From positions 806,001 to 870,000 of the forward strand of contig CAWBXD010000011.1 in NCBI GenBank assembly GCA_963792705.1: a DNA stretch of 64,000 nucleotides, read 5' to 3'. Source of the stretch: JBBQVS01 sp963792705. Lineage in GTDB: Bacteria > Chloroflexota > Ktedonobacteria > Ktedonobacterales > Ktedonobacteraceae. Positions 1 through 9,800 of this stretch are shown piece by piece. The stretch's first letter is position 1; each line of letters begins with the position of its first letter. The translations under genes were made by a program, and so were the position numbers. The notes beneath the pieces are model-generated. The model did not search any database. It saw only the letters and a program-made list of their open reading frames with translations, and was not told the origin of the DNA.

Positions 1-1046
1 GTATCCCACGGTACAAGCGCGTTGATAGGCAACCAGAGATACGGATTTTTTGCCAAAGTTGCGGCATTGGCAATTCTGGCGATGCCTTTAAGCAATAATG
101 AGGGACGATGTTCTTTTTCAAGAAAAAACGACTCACATAACTTTTTCAAGTGCGCGTTGGCACCATAGGGATATGTTTCCAAAAACTCAAACACGGTGCT
201 TGTGGTGGCGAAGGCATCACGCAGATAGTAAGCATCATCAAACACATCGCCGCGTATCTTCTTCGTGTTGAGAAAAAGGAATAGTGAGCACAGCAAAGAA
301 ACAATCCATAAGGGCGAGAGAAGACCAACAATGTTTAGTATGGCAAGGACAAGCGTCAGTACACAAAGCGCACTAGACCCCCAAAGCAATGAAGGTAATG
401 CGGCGGTTCCATTTATCTGCTTAAGCCATGTCGTGAGCCTGTTGCCTTCTAGTTGCTCGGAAATCTGTCGTGAAGCAAGCAACGATTTTAGCGTGAGTTT
501 ATCACGAAAACGGGTAAGTGGGAGTAGCTCACGTACAAGTGCCTGTCGGGTCAGAATTGCGTGCAAGTCGGGATTTGTGCTCAGCAGCCATTCGTGAAGA
601 TGCCTTGTCCCCTCTCCTGAAATAGCGGTGTTCACCAGGCGATGCAGAGAATGTTCACCAGTTATATCCAGGTCGGACTCGAAAGGATGTCCGCTTTGTA
701 GTGCGGTAGCACGAACAGTAGGAATAACATTCCAGTCGAGTTGCATACGTGCGATGTGTGTAGATTTAATATATGACCAAATTTTGTGCCTGACAATACT
801 TCTATCAATTTTGCTTTGATAGTATGCTACAACGGAAAACGCGATAATCGCGAGCAGAGCAAGTGGCACCGCAAGCCACCATCGTGCGAACACATACCCT
901 AGCACACTTAACACGATGCCACTAAAGAAGATGGCAACTCGCGTCCACGAGTAGCGATTGCTACGCTGATCGAGTATTTTCATACGTCTTGTGAGACGAG
1001 ATATTTGTCGTTCGAGCGCCTCTACACGCTCTTGTTTTGCGTTCAC
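1..1046 (-). CDS. MutS-family ATPase with N-terminal membrane segments (partial, 3' end outside window)
   Basis: About 348 N-terminal residues are visible and the frame runs off the left edge. Two hydrophobic segments lie near residues 37-76 and a second pair near 215-255. Between them is the MutS core/lever signature: DLDITGEHSLHRLV followed by a G-R-x-L-x-x-W-L stretch and LTRQALVREL (about residues 125-175). This arrangement is known from membrane-anchored MutS-like proteins of the MutS2/MutS-V group, not from the canonical mismatch-repair MutS. The P-loop ATPase part would lie outside the window. I chose GTG at 1046 because AAGGA sits 7 nt upstream; an in-frame ATG lies at 1067 without a clear RBS. 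It follows eccC on the same strand after a terminator, so it is probably a separate transcript. The role is unknown; mismatch repair is not implied. Confidence 0.75.
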   Translation of the reverse strand, partial: MNAKQERVEALERQISRLTRRMKILDQRSNRYSWTRVAIFFSGIVLSVLGYVFARWWLAVPLALLAIIAFSVVAYYQSKIDRSIVRHKIWSYIKSTHIARMQLDWNVIPTVRATALQSGHPFESDLDITGEHSLHRLVNTAISGEGTRHLHEWLLSTNPDLHAILTRQALVRELLPLTRFRDKLTLKSLLASRQISEQLEGNRLTTWLKQINGTAALPSLLWGSSALCVLTLVLAILNIVGLLSPLWIVSLLCSLFLFLNTKKIRGDVFDDAYYLRDAFATTSTVFEFLETYPYGANAHLKKLCESFFLEKEHRPSLLLKGIARIANAATLAKNPYLWLPINALVPWD

Positions 1047-1110
1047 GCCTAAATCCTTCTGGTACATTTGAATAAAACATGTGGTACATAAGGGATTGAA
1101 TCCTGTACGG

Positions 1111-1172
1111 GTCTGATTTTATCACACCCTCTTCCCAACATACTACCTTTAGAGGGTGTGATAAAATCAGAC
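1111..1172. repeat. Perfect inverted repeat, 22-bp arms
   Basis: Arms at 1111-1132 and 1151-1172 are exact reverse complements separated by 18 nt. The element lies between the MutS-like gene and eccC. It belongs to neither of the TAGGGACC palindrome classes found elsewhere in the window. Confidence 0.8.
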
Positions 1173-1191
1173 ATGTACAATATATGTCATT

Positions 1192-1232
1192 AAAAAACAA
1201 TGGAGAGGCGCATGTGATTGCGCCTCTCCATT
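1192..1232 (-). terminator. Rho-independent terminator after eccC
   Basis: A 14-bp GC-rich stem (1199-1212 with 1219-1232, 6-nt loop) is followed on the minus strand by TTG and then six T residues (1192-1197). It lies 34 nt after the stop of the EccC-type gene. Confidence 0.85.
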
Positions 1233-1265
1233 GTACTACCATCTGTATCGCTGCTCTCTATCCTG

Positions 1266-4200
1266 CTACGCAATTGACAGAGAGGATTCCTGTGGAGGTT
1301 TCCCATCGGATGGAACAGCTTGTGCCAAGCGGTAGACCCAAGGTATAATCTCGTTTGGAGCCAGATGAGCTAGTTGTACAAGATACTTCTGGTTACGTCT
1401 GACAAGATAACCACGTCCAGGAGCCATATCACTCAGACGTACCCCTAATACTTGCGGTTCGTTAGGATCGCCACCAAGCACAATACCAAGACGTGCAGTC
1501 CGTACAGCAGTAAGTAAAGGGTCACTTCGCATCAGGTCGTTAGCTGGCCCCGCAACAATAACATGGAAGTGTAGGTCGCGCGCCTGTGGCATAAACTCTT
1601 TCAGGTCGTTGAATGGGTTTCTGGATAAGACACTTATCTGCTCATAATCATCAATCACGAGCACTAGTGGCGTCATCGAAGCACCAAGGACGACGTTAAG
1701 ATCGTCTTGCATGTGCTCCAATTCTTCACTCAATTGTACGCTGCGCTTGTGTAACTCCTCTTTGAGTTTCGTCATAACTTGATTGAGCCGTTCCTCGGTA
1801 TCGGCATACATACAGACATTGGGGAGACGCCGCATGAGCCGTGAGCCACGTCTGAAGTCTACCAGAATAACCTGAGCATGTCTGTTTGTTGGCGTAGCCA
1901 GCATTAAGAGACACGTTTGCAGAACCGTGGTACGTCCACTGCCCGGTCCACCCGCAACCAGTGCATGAGGAGTATCTGAGTTCAGGTCCAATGCGATTGG
2001 ACGTAATGTGAAGTCCTCCATGCCCACACGAATTGATAGAGCTTGCGATGGCGCGATACTGTCCACAACGTTATCCTTGACACCTGGGCCAGATACAGCA
2101 TCCATGAGGAAGTAGTCGGCACGCACGTATTCTGGCAAGAGACGAATTGGTGGTGCTTGTGCGGACTTGGCAACCTTGCCATCACGCGAAAAGCTTGCCA
2201 CCAGGATTTCTAGCTGGCTTGTCTGCTCATCGTCGTCCTCCCCTGGCACGGGTAACGCAATGTGTACCTCCTCAAGTGTCTTGCCACGCTTGTACCCTCG
2301 ACCTGGAAGAGCGGGATCAATGTGGGATGCATCGTTTTTACCAACGAGAATGAGTGAGTCGGTGTATTCTACGAGCCGCAACCCAATACGTAATTCAAAC
2401 AAACTCAGTAGTTGCATAGGCACAGAAACAGGCCGATCAACCGATAGCACCATAAAGACGCCATAAGTACGTCCTTGACGCGCGATCATCAGCAAGCGTT
2501 CGAGTTCTTTTTCATGCGCCTGTTTGAAATCAACAAACTTGTCGATGACCAGCACGACAGCAGGCATCTCTGGCAAATCACTCTTTTCTGCACGACGACG
2601 CTGATATGAAAGAAAATCGTCAAGCTGATTAGCAGCGCAATATTTTTTTCGCTCCTCGATGATTCCATCAAGTTTGCGTAAAAGACGACTGATATATTCA
2701 GCATCACTTTCGCTGAACACTCCACCAACATGTGGAAGCTTCTCGAAAACGCGCAATGCCTGTCCTCCGAAGTCGATCAGGTAGAGATTAAGCTGTGCTG
2801 GCGTGTGTGTTAAGGCAAGTGAGGTAATGAGTGTGCGTAAAAAGACACTTTTACCAGAACCGGAAGCACCACCAACGAGAATATGTCCACCATTGCGCGC
2901 CATATCGAGCAGCCAGGGTTCTTGACGTTGCTCCATTGGCAGGTCAATCATACCCATTGGACAGGTCAACCATCCATAAATTGGTTGTTTACTTTCCGTA
3001 GGTTGAGCAGGAGTGATACGGCGCACTTGTTTATAGACCTCGGTTAGATTGACGCGGTTTGGCAGAGGCGCGGGCCACGGCTTGAAGAGTTCCGCACCTA
3101 TTGTCTCCTGATATGGCTCAATGATATCCATCAGTACCTTTTGATCAATAATCTCGCCATTGTTCGCGGTAGCTTGCTTCGCAACTAGCGCAGCTTCGTT
3201 TGCCACACGCGCTGGTAACGAGATACGCGCACTCTGGAACAGATCAAAGACTTCTGAGCCAATCTGGAAGTACGCGCGACCTGGAATAGTACTAGGCAAC
3301 AACGCGGCCTCCGAACGTCCCAACATATCGCGGCTATCTTGTAGTGAGGCCACGCGTAGGCAGATACGGAACTTAAGATTTGACCAGATGTTAGGATTGA
3401 CCGAGCCGGTTGGTTTCTGCGTTGCCAGAATGAGATGCACACCAAGACTACGACCCTTCTGCACCACGCTTACCAGGCCCTCCATAAAGGTTGGATGCTC
3501 TTTCGCCAGTTCCGCAAACTCGTCGATAATGATGAAGAGATGGGGTAATGGTTCAAGGCTCTTCGGATTTTGCGCTCGCATAGCGATATACTCAGAAATC
3601 TTCTTAGCGTTCGCACCACTTAATACATGCTCACGACGCTTTAGCTCGCTCTTGAGCGCGACAAGAGCACGTTCTGTTAGTTTACCGCTCAGGTCCGTTA
3701 CCATGCCGACGGTATGTGGTATCTTCTCGAACGGTTTGAATGCTGCTCCACCTTTAAAGTCAACGAGCACAAAGTTTACCAGGTGCGGATGATGCGTGAT
3801 GGCAAGGCCCACAATCATAGATTGCAATAGTTCGCTTTTGCCAGCACCAGTTGTACCAGCGATAATACCATGCGGTCCGTGAACATTATCATTGAGGTCG
3901 AGCCAGACGATCTCATCGGCCTTGCGACCAATTGGCACACGTAACATACCGAAGCGTGGTTGACTTCCATTGCCCCACCATTTTTCAGGGTCAACCTGAT
4001 CGGCAAAGGGAATATCAAGCAGATCAAGTAAGCGCACGTTGGTGGGAATATCGGCGGCATCATCCTCATCACTTACTACATGAAGCACATTGAGAGCATG
4101 TGCGATGCGACGTGCGTAATCAAGTTGTATCTTGTCTGCCGCTACACCTTCAAGCGTTTCACGTTCTACACCGATACCTGCATAGGTGAGCATGCAATCT

Positions 4201-5369
4201 TCCGTTAAACGCACAATACCTCGGCACTGGCTCGGAATAGCCTGTTGCTGAGCTACAAGATAGATGACTGAGACGCCAAGCTGTTCACCGAGCTTAAACG
4301 CATGAGTCAATGCTGGATGTTGACGCACATCTACATAATCATGTACAAGCACAACAAGGTGTGGTAGTGATACAGGTTGCATTGCCGTTGTCGTTCCACC
4401 AGAGGTGTTGCTCTGTTCTGCCATTTTTGACGCACGTTGACTTAATTCCTCTAACATAAAGTTGAGCAATTGTATAGCCTCATCCTCACCAACCGCTGTC
4501 AGCCGATTAAGTTTACAGCCCTTTAGGGGCGCGGTATGTGGCAAATCGCTTATCCACTCCCAATCTTGCTTTTGAGAAAGAGGGTAGATACCGAGGATAC
4601 GTACATCTTCTGGGGAGTGATGAGTAGCGATCTGGCAAATCATCTCGTGTGTCAAAGCGGCAACATCCTGGCGACGGCCAGTAATACCTAATGACTTCAC
4701 TTTTGGTAGCGAAATGCCACATGGAATATCTTCGACAAACGTAAAGTCGTTTTTGAAACGCTGCACCTCTGCCATGAGTGGATCAACGGACTCGACCTCT
4801 GGCAGTTTCAATGTGACTGAAAAAGGCTGTTTGCCCTTGCCCACACGAACGGTAAGGAAATCGGGATCATCTGGTCGCCGCTCCCAAAGATGTTCGCGCT
4901 GTTTAATCTGATCCTCAAGCACCTCCGGGTCTGGGTCGGTTAATAGTGCCACCAAACGTTGCTCATCGGCTTGTGCTTTCAGATGTGTACGCAGTTTTGA
5001 CAGAAGCTTCTTGTACTTCTTATCGTTCTCACGATTTATACGTTTTACCGCCTTGCCTTTTTGCCGTGTTGTAATAATAGAGGTTAGTGGACCCATGACA
5101 GAAAAGACTCCCATTGGCAAGAGAAACGCGAGTTGCTGCAATGAGGCATGGCTGACAAAGATATAGATACCAAACATAATGCTGACGGTAATCAAAGGCA
5201 TAATAATCGGCAGAGGCCCTACAGGTGGAGGTGGTTGCTCTTTTGCAGGTGGTTTCGGCACATCAACCGTCTCTTTTGGTGGCAACCTAAAGATACGCGG
5301 TGGACGGTTAAATACCTCTGGTGCTGCGCTTGTAACATTCGCTGCTTTTGGATTAGACGGTTTTTGCAT
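1266..5369 (-). CDS. eccC: Type VII secretion FtsK/SpoIIIE-family ATPase (EccC/EssC type)
   Basis: The 1367-residue protein is the motor and substrate-recognition component of an ESX/type VII system. A proline-rich cytosolic start (1-53) leads into two membrane helices (about 54-100), then a linker domain and three tandem FtsK/SpoIIIE ATPase domains. Walker A motifs are GTTGAGKS (505-512), GGASGSGKS (833-841) and GGPGSGRTT (1140-1148). Domain 1 keeps a full Walker B (FIIIDEFAEL, 612-621). Domain 2 has IDKF in place of IDEF, and domain 3 has IDDY. In known EccC proteins domains 2 and 3 are degenerate regulators and domain 1 is the active motor, which fits. There is no N-terminal FHA domain, unlike Firmicutes EssC. 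Two WXG100 substrate genes lie immediately upstream. No EccB, EccD, EccE or mycosin gene is in the window. Confidence 0.95.
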   Translation of the reverse strand: MQKPSNPKAANVTSAAPEVFNRPPRIFRLPPKETVDVPKPPAKEQPPPPVGPLPIIMPLITVSIMFGIYIFVSHASLQQLAFLLPMGVFSVMGPLTSIITTRQKGKAVKRINRENDKKYKKLLSKLRTHLKAQADEQRLVALLTDPDPEVLEDQIKQREHLWERRPDDPDFLTVRVGKGKQPFSVTLKLPEVESVDPLMAEVQRFKNDFTFVEDIPCGISLPKVKSLGITGRRQDVAALTHEMICQIATHHSPEDVRILGIYPLSQKQDWEWISDLPHTAPLKGCKLNRLTAVGEDEAIQLLNFMLEELSQRASKMAEQSNTSGGTTTAMQPVSLPHLVVLVHDYVDVRQHPALTHAFKLGEQLGVSVIYLVAQQQAIPSQCRGIVRLTEDCMLTYAGIGVERETLEGVAADKIQLDYARRIAHALNVLHVVSDEDDAADIPTNVRLLDLLDIPFADQVDPEKWWGNGSQPRFGMLRVPIGRKADEIVWLDLNDNVHGPHGIIAGTTGAGKSELLQSMIVGLAITHHPHLVNFVLVDFKGGAAFKPFEKIPHTVGMVTDLSGKLTERALVALKSELKRREHVLSGANAKKISEYIAMRAQNPKSLEPLPHLFIIIDEFAELAKEHPTFMEGLVSVVQKGRSLGVHLILATQKPTGSVNPNIWSNLKFRICLRVASLQDSRDMLGRSEAALLPSTIPGRAYFQIGSEVFDLFQSARISLPARVANEAALVAKQATANNGEIIDQKVLMDIIEPYQETIGAELFKPWPAPLPNRVNLTEVYKQVRRITPAQPTESKQPIYGWLTCPMGMIDLPMEQRQEPWLLDMARNGGHILVGGASGSGKSVFLRTLITSLALTHTPAQLNLYLIDFGGQALRVFEKLPHVGGVFSESDAEYISRLLRKLDGIIEERKKYCAANQLDDFLSYQRRRAEKSDLPEMPAVVLVIDKFVDFKQAHEKELERLLMIARQGRTYGVFMVLSVDRPVSVPMQLLSLFELRIGLRLVEYTDSLILVGKNDASHIDPALPGRGYKRGKTLEEVHIALPVPGEDDDEQTSQLEILVASFSRDGKVAKSAQAPPIRLLPEYVRADYFLMDAVSGPGVKDNVVDSIAPSQALSIRVGMEDFTLRPIALDLNSDTPHALVAGGPGSGRTTVLQTCLLMLATPTNRHAQVILVDFRRGSRLMRRLPNVCMYADTEERLNQVMTKLKEELHKRSVQLSEELEHMQDDLNVVLGASMTPLVLVIDDYEQISVLSRNPFNDLKEFMPQARDLHFHVIVAGPANDLMRSDPLLTAVRTARLGIVLGGDPNEPQVLGVRLSDMAPGRGYLVRRNQKYLVQLAHLAPNEIIPWVYRLAQAVPSDGKPPQESSLSIA

Positions 5370-5429
5370 AACGGCTACCTCTTGCGCTACGAGTTCATTC
5401 TATATAATCGCAAGGCATATATGAAGGCA

Positions 5430-5479
5430 TTAATTACGCCCTCGTTCGGCCTGTCCAGGCTGAACGAGGGCGTAATTAA
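5430..5479. terminator. Perfect hairpin between the WXG100 genes and eccC
   Basis: Arms at 5430-5447 and 5462-5479 are exact 18-bp complements with a 14-nt loop and AT-rich ends. It lies 34 nt after the first WXG100 stop and could attenuate transcription from the WXG100 genes into eccC, which would give more substrate than motor. No long T-run is present, so termination strength is uncertain. Confidence 0.6.
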
Positions 5480-5513
5480 TTAGGCTCCTACAAAAGTTAG
5501 ATTTGCCTTTTGC

Positions 5514-5792
5514 CTACTGAAGGCTCTGGTCAGCTTGCTCGAAGCGGGTGGCGGTGTCTTGCAAGTGATTGCCGAGGTCTTCGCCAGTCTGTACGACGCG
5601 CTGAGTGGCTGAACGCCAGTCCTGATACATCTGCTCGTAACGCTGGCGGCTCACGCCCTGCCAATCGCCCTCGACCTGATTGGTCGTGTTCTGGATTTGT
5701 GGCTCGATGCTGTTGTTGATCTCGTCGTTCAATTGAACGAAGACGCGTCCCAGTTGGCGAAGCAGGTCTGTATTAATATGAATTGTGCCCAT
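5514..5792 (-). CDS. WXG100 (ESAT-6-like) secreted protein, copy 1
   Basis: The 92-residue protein has the WXG100 family layout: two predicted helices joined by a turn with W44-Q-G46 (DWQGVS). WXG100 proteins form helical-hairpin dimers and are exported by EccC-type ATPases. No canonical YxxxD/E signal is obvious at the C-terminus. The start is fixed by an upstream GGAGG about 9 nt away. It differs from the adjacent copy at only a few positions, mostly in the C-terminal helix, and extends one residue further. It is probably a substrate or co-substrate of the neighbouring EccC. Confidence 0.92.
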   Translation of the reverse strand: MGTIHINTDLLRQLGRVFVQLNDEINNSIEPQIQNTTNQVEGDWQGVSRQRYEQMYQDWRSATQRVVQTGEDLGNHLQDTATRFEQADQSLQ

Positions 5793-5885
5793 GAATGTAT
5801 TTCCTCCGTATATATAATAGTGTAAAGACAGCAGGAGAAACCTTTACATAGCCTCTCCCGCAAGATAACAATAATTTGGGATAGC

Positions 5886-6161
5886 TTAGAGGCTTTGATC
5901 GGCCTGTTCAAATTGAGTGGCGGTGTTTTGCAAGTGGTTGCCGAGGTTTTCGCCAGCCTGCACGACGCGCTGAGTGGCTGAACGCCAGTCCTGATACATC
6001 TGCTCGTAACGCTGGCGGCTCACACCCTGCCAATCGCCCTCGACCTGATTGGTCGTGTTCTGGATTTGTGGCTCGATGCTGTTGTTGATCTCGTCGTTCA
6101 ATTGAACGAAGATGCGTCCCAGTTGGCGAAGCAGGTCTGTATTAATATGAATTGTGCCCAT
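5886..6161 (-). CDS. WXG100 (ESAT-6-like) secreted protein, copy 2
   Basis: The 91-residue paralogue of copy 1 carries the same W44-Q-G motif. The frame stays open further upstream, but ATG at 6161 is the real start: it has GGAGG in the same place as copy 1 and the proteins align from MGTIHINT onward. Substitutions relative to copy 1 include V/I near residue 17 and changes of charge in the last 25 residues (for example E/N and D/N pairs). The pair may make hetero-oligomers, as CFP-10/ESAT-6 do, although the near-identity points to recent duplication. Confidence 0.92.
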   Translation of the reverse strand: MGTIHINTDLLRQLGRIFVQLNDEINNSIEPQIQNTTNQVEGDWQGVSRQRYEQMYQDWRSATQRVVQAGENLGNHLQNTATQFEQADQSL

Positions 6162-6390
6162 GAATGTATTTCCTCCATTAATAGTGAGAACAAGAATAGA
6201 GTTGTTCGTCACAGCTTTATTTATTGCGGTAGAGCAATACATGCGACAGATAAATATATATCCGTTCAGTACATTCGTTGTCACACGTTCGTCTACTCAT
6301 TCGCAGTATAAAGACCCCCACCAAATCGACAGAAACGCATACAAAAAATTGACAGGATAGCCCTTTTTTCTGCATGAAGAGACCAATTTT

Positions 6391-6522
6391 TGTGGATAAG
6401 TACGTGGATAACCTTGTGGATAAGTGGGGATAAGTAACCTTTAACGGTGGATAAGTGGGGATAAGTCGTGTTTGCTGATCTTTTATGCTTAGCACATATA
6501 GAAACATATCCACTTATCCACA
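6391..6522. other. DnaA-box-like cluster; candidate replication origin or dnaB control region
   Basis: Six plus-strand copies of the 9-mer TGTGGATAA or one-base variants lie at 6391, 6403, 6415, 6425, 6446 and 6456, with spacings of 12, 12, 10, 21 and 10. An opposite-strand perfect TTATCCACA lies at 6514-6522, preceded by a weaker copy. A further TTATTCACA occurs at 6750-6758. The whole gene-free stretch 6162-6849 separates minus-strand ESX genes from the plus-strand dnaB operon and has AT-rich patches near 6215-6260. DnaA boxes of this sequence are the established bacterial consensus. That this is oriC, rather than a DnaA-controlled promoter of dnaB, is inference; dnaA and dnaN are not in the window. 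Confidence 0.7.
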
Positions 6523-6849
6523 TTACCTGAAATGGGCGATGGTTGATTTACAGGTCATTTTAGTCTACACTTTGTGGACACGCGAGAGTGGAGAGAGCAA
6601 CACACCAACTGACACCGCAGCATGCTATGCCCTGGATGCTTACGTGTCGAACGTATGTGCCAATTGACGTGCTATAATGCGCGGTAAAGAATAGATAATG
6701 GTACATATATTCTCGTGTTTTTGACATCTATAGCGTTTAATCTTTGAACTTATTCACAACTACTATCCTGTTGCTGTATGAAAAGCAAGCATACAACGTA
6801 TTCATATCTAGTAGTAGCACATACATTTTGTAGACGGAGAGCGTAAGAC

Positions 6850-9800
6850 GTGGAAAAGCTGTTACCGCAAAACATTGAAGCAGAGAGCGGCGTACTCGGC
6901 AGTATCATTATTGATCCAGAGGCGATAGTCCAGATAGCGGACTTCCTCATGGCGGAGGATTTTTATCGGGACGCGCACCGCACCATCTACGAAGTTATCA
7001 TTCAACTGTACGAGCAGCAGCAGCCAGCCGACTTCATCACCATTTGCGATGAGTTAGAGAGTCGTGGCAAGCTAGAAAGTGTTGGCGGTCCCAGCTATGT
7101 GACTTCACTCATCAACCAGGTGCCGACCAGTGGCAACGTCGAATACTACGGACGCATCGTCGAGCGCACTGCCATCTTGCGCCGTCTAATTCACGCGGCT
7201 GGCGAGATTGCTGCCGCCGCGTATCAAGAGAGTGACGCCGATGTCGCGCTCGAAAAAGCCGAGCAGCTTATTTTCAATATCAGTCAACGGCATGCACACG
7301 CCGACTTCTCACCCTTGCGCGACATCCTCTCGGACTACATGTCAAAGCTGGACCAGCTACACGACCGGCGCGGCACCATTGTTGGCGTTCCCACCGGTTT
7401 CGCCGACCTTGACCGTCTCACCGGAGGGCTACAACGCTCCGATCTGATCATTTTAGCTGCGCGACCCGCCATGGGTAAGTGCTTGACTGCTTGGACGTTG
7501 ATTGATGAACCAGTCACAGGAGAAAGACTCACAATAGAGGAATATGTAAAGCGTCAGATTCCGCAAATATTGAATATTTCGGAAGAAGGCAAAGTACGCT
7601 CAACCTCTATATCACATTGGGTAGACAGCGGGATACAACTCTGCTATCGTGTGCAAACGCGTCTGGGTAGAATGGTAGAAGTTACAGGACATCATCCTTT
7701 TCTTACGGTTCAGGGATGGAAACCACTTCACGACCTAAGCGTTGGACAACGCATTGGTGTGCCTACTTCTGTACCTGTCTTTGGAACTGATGAGAGTTTA
7801 CCAATGGATAAAGTACGCTTGCTTGCATATTTTATTGCTGAAGGCAGTCTCACAAGCACATCACCAGCGTTTACAAATACAGACCCTATCATAGTCAGTG
7901 ACTTCAAGTCGATTATTGAGAGCTACTTCCCAACATGCGCGATTAGGCAAGAACGCATTACTTATACTGTTGCACAACAAAAAAATGCATATACACAACG
8001 AGGGATAGCGATACTTCCAGCAAACCCTGTTACGCAGTGGTTAAGAGAATTGGAATTAATGGGCAAGCTAGCAAAAGACAAGTTCTTTCCCGATTGCGTT
8101 TGGACATGGAGCAGTCGCTATCTTGTGGAGTTCTTGCGTGCGCTCATGAGTTGTGATGGCTGTATCTACTCATTCAAGGGCGTGCCAATCATAGAATTTA
8201 CTGTCGCGTCGCAACAGTTAGCGGCTGATGTGAACCACGCCTTTACGCGTTTCGGCATCATTTCAAAATATTGTCGTAAGGGGAATAATGCGTGGCGTGT
8301 TGAAATTACATCACCCGAAAGTGTACGAAAGTATCAGCAAGAAATCGGTTGGATTGGCGAGAAGACAACGCGTTTTGCAGAGTACGAACATGCAATAACG
8401 TCAAGAGGTGGCAACTATGGGCATGCTCCAGAAGATGTATGGCAGATTATACGTGCGGATGCTCAAGAGCAAGGCTTATCGCTATCAAGGCTTGCTTATG
8501 TAAGTGGACAGACAACGAAACAAGGTAAGTATGCGGGATATCATGCTCATACAAATCAAAGTATCTCTCGTACCCGTCTTTCAGCATTTGCTGATGCACT
8601 CGATAGCCCAACCCTACGCTTTATTGCCAGTCCTGATATTTATTGGGACAAGATTGTCTCTATTGAGGCTATCGGAGAACATCAAGTCTATGATTTGAGT
8701 GTACCTGACGGAGCCAACTTTGTCGCACAAGATGTGTTTGTACATAACACGTCATTCGCACTAAGCTTAGCTCACAACTCAGCTATCAAACATAAGCAAT
8801 CTATCGCGGTGTTCAGTCTTGAGATGAGTAAAGAGCAGTTGGTGCAACGCTTTCTTTCTATGGATGCAGGCATTGACCAGCAACGCTTGCGTACAGGTTG
8901 GATTGAGGATGACGAGTGGGAACGCATCATTTACGCAATGGGAACATTGTCAGAGGCAAGCATCTGGATTGACGATACGGCAGGTATCTCGACAATGGAG
9001 ATGCGAAGTAAAGCACGACGCCTACAAGCTGAACACGGAGTTGATCTCATCATCGTCGATTATCTCCAGCTCATGCAATCAACGGCTGGTGGGTCACGCA
9101 ATAAAAACCGTGAGCAGGAGATATCCGAGATTAGCCGTAACCTGAAAGGGTTAGCACGTGAAATCAACGTGCCTGTGCTAGCACTAGCGCAGTTGTCCCG
9201 TGCTGTCGAGAGTAGATCATCGAAGATACCACAGCTTTCAGACTTGAGAGAAAGCGGATGTGTTACAGGTGATACACTTGTTTACCTACCAGATGAAGGG
9301 GTTTATCGACCTATTGAGCAACTTATAGGGAAGACGGGATTTCGTGTATTGGCACTAAACGAAGCAACATGGCAACTTGAACCGCAGCCAGTGACAAATG
9401 CCTTCGCAACTGGTGTTAAGCCTGTGTATAAAATGAAGACGCGTTTGGGGCGCACTATTCGCGCAACAGGAAATCATAAGTTTTTGACAATACATGGCTG
9501 GAAACGGCTTGATGAGTTGGTAAAGGATGAGCGAATAGCATTACCACGTGTATTGCTAGAATCAACTCATGTGATAAAGAGCGATAACAAGTATGCACAG
9601 GGAGATGTATATTGGGATGAAATCGTCTCAATAGAGCCAGATAGCGAGGAAACTGTATACGACCTAACAGTTAATGAACATCATAATTTTGTTGCCAATA
9701 ACATTATTACGCATAATAGCATTGAGCAAGACTCGGATATTGTCATGTTTATCTATAGGGATGACGTGTATAATCCAGAGTCGGAGCGTAAGAACATCGC

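Larger units (their letters stand above)
5514..6181. repeat. Tandem gene duplication (369-nt unit offset) of WXG100
   Basis: The two WXG100 genes and their RBS regions align with a constant offset of 369 nt. Identity is near complete over the first two thirds, including the TTTCCTCC-complement RBS, and drops in the last third and in the spacer after the stop. This pattern suggests recent duplication or gene conversion. Confidence 0.85.

Noticed and set aside
3160..3792. 210-residue plus-strand frame
   Set aside because: It is antisense to the eccC ATPase domains, has Ser/Arg/Thr-rich shadow composition and no RBS.
6217..6523. Minus-strand frames over the DnaA-box cluster
   Set aside because: Their sequence comes from repeated TGTGGATAAG motifs; no RBS or homology.
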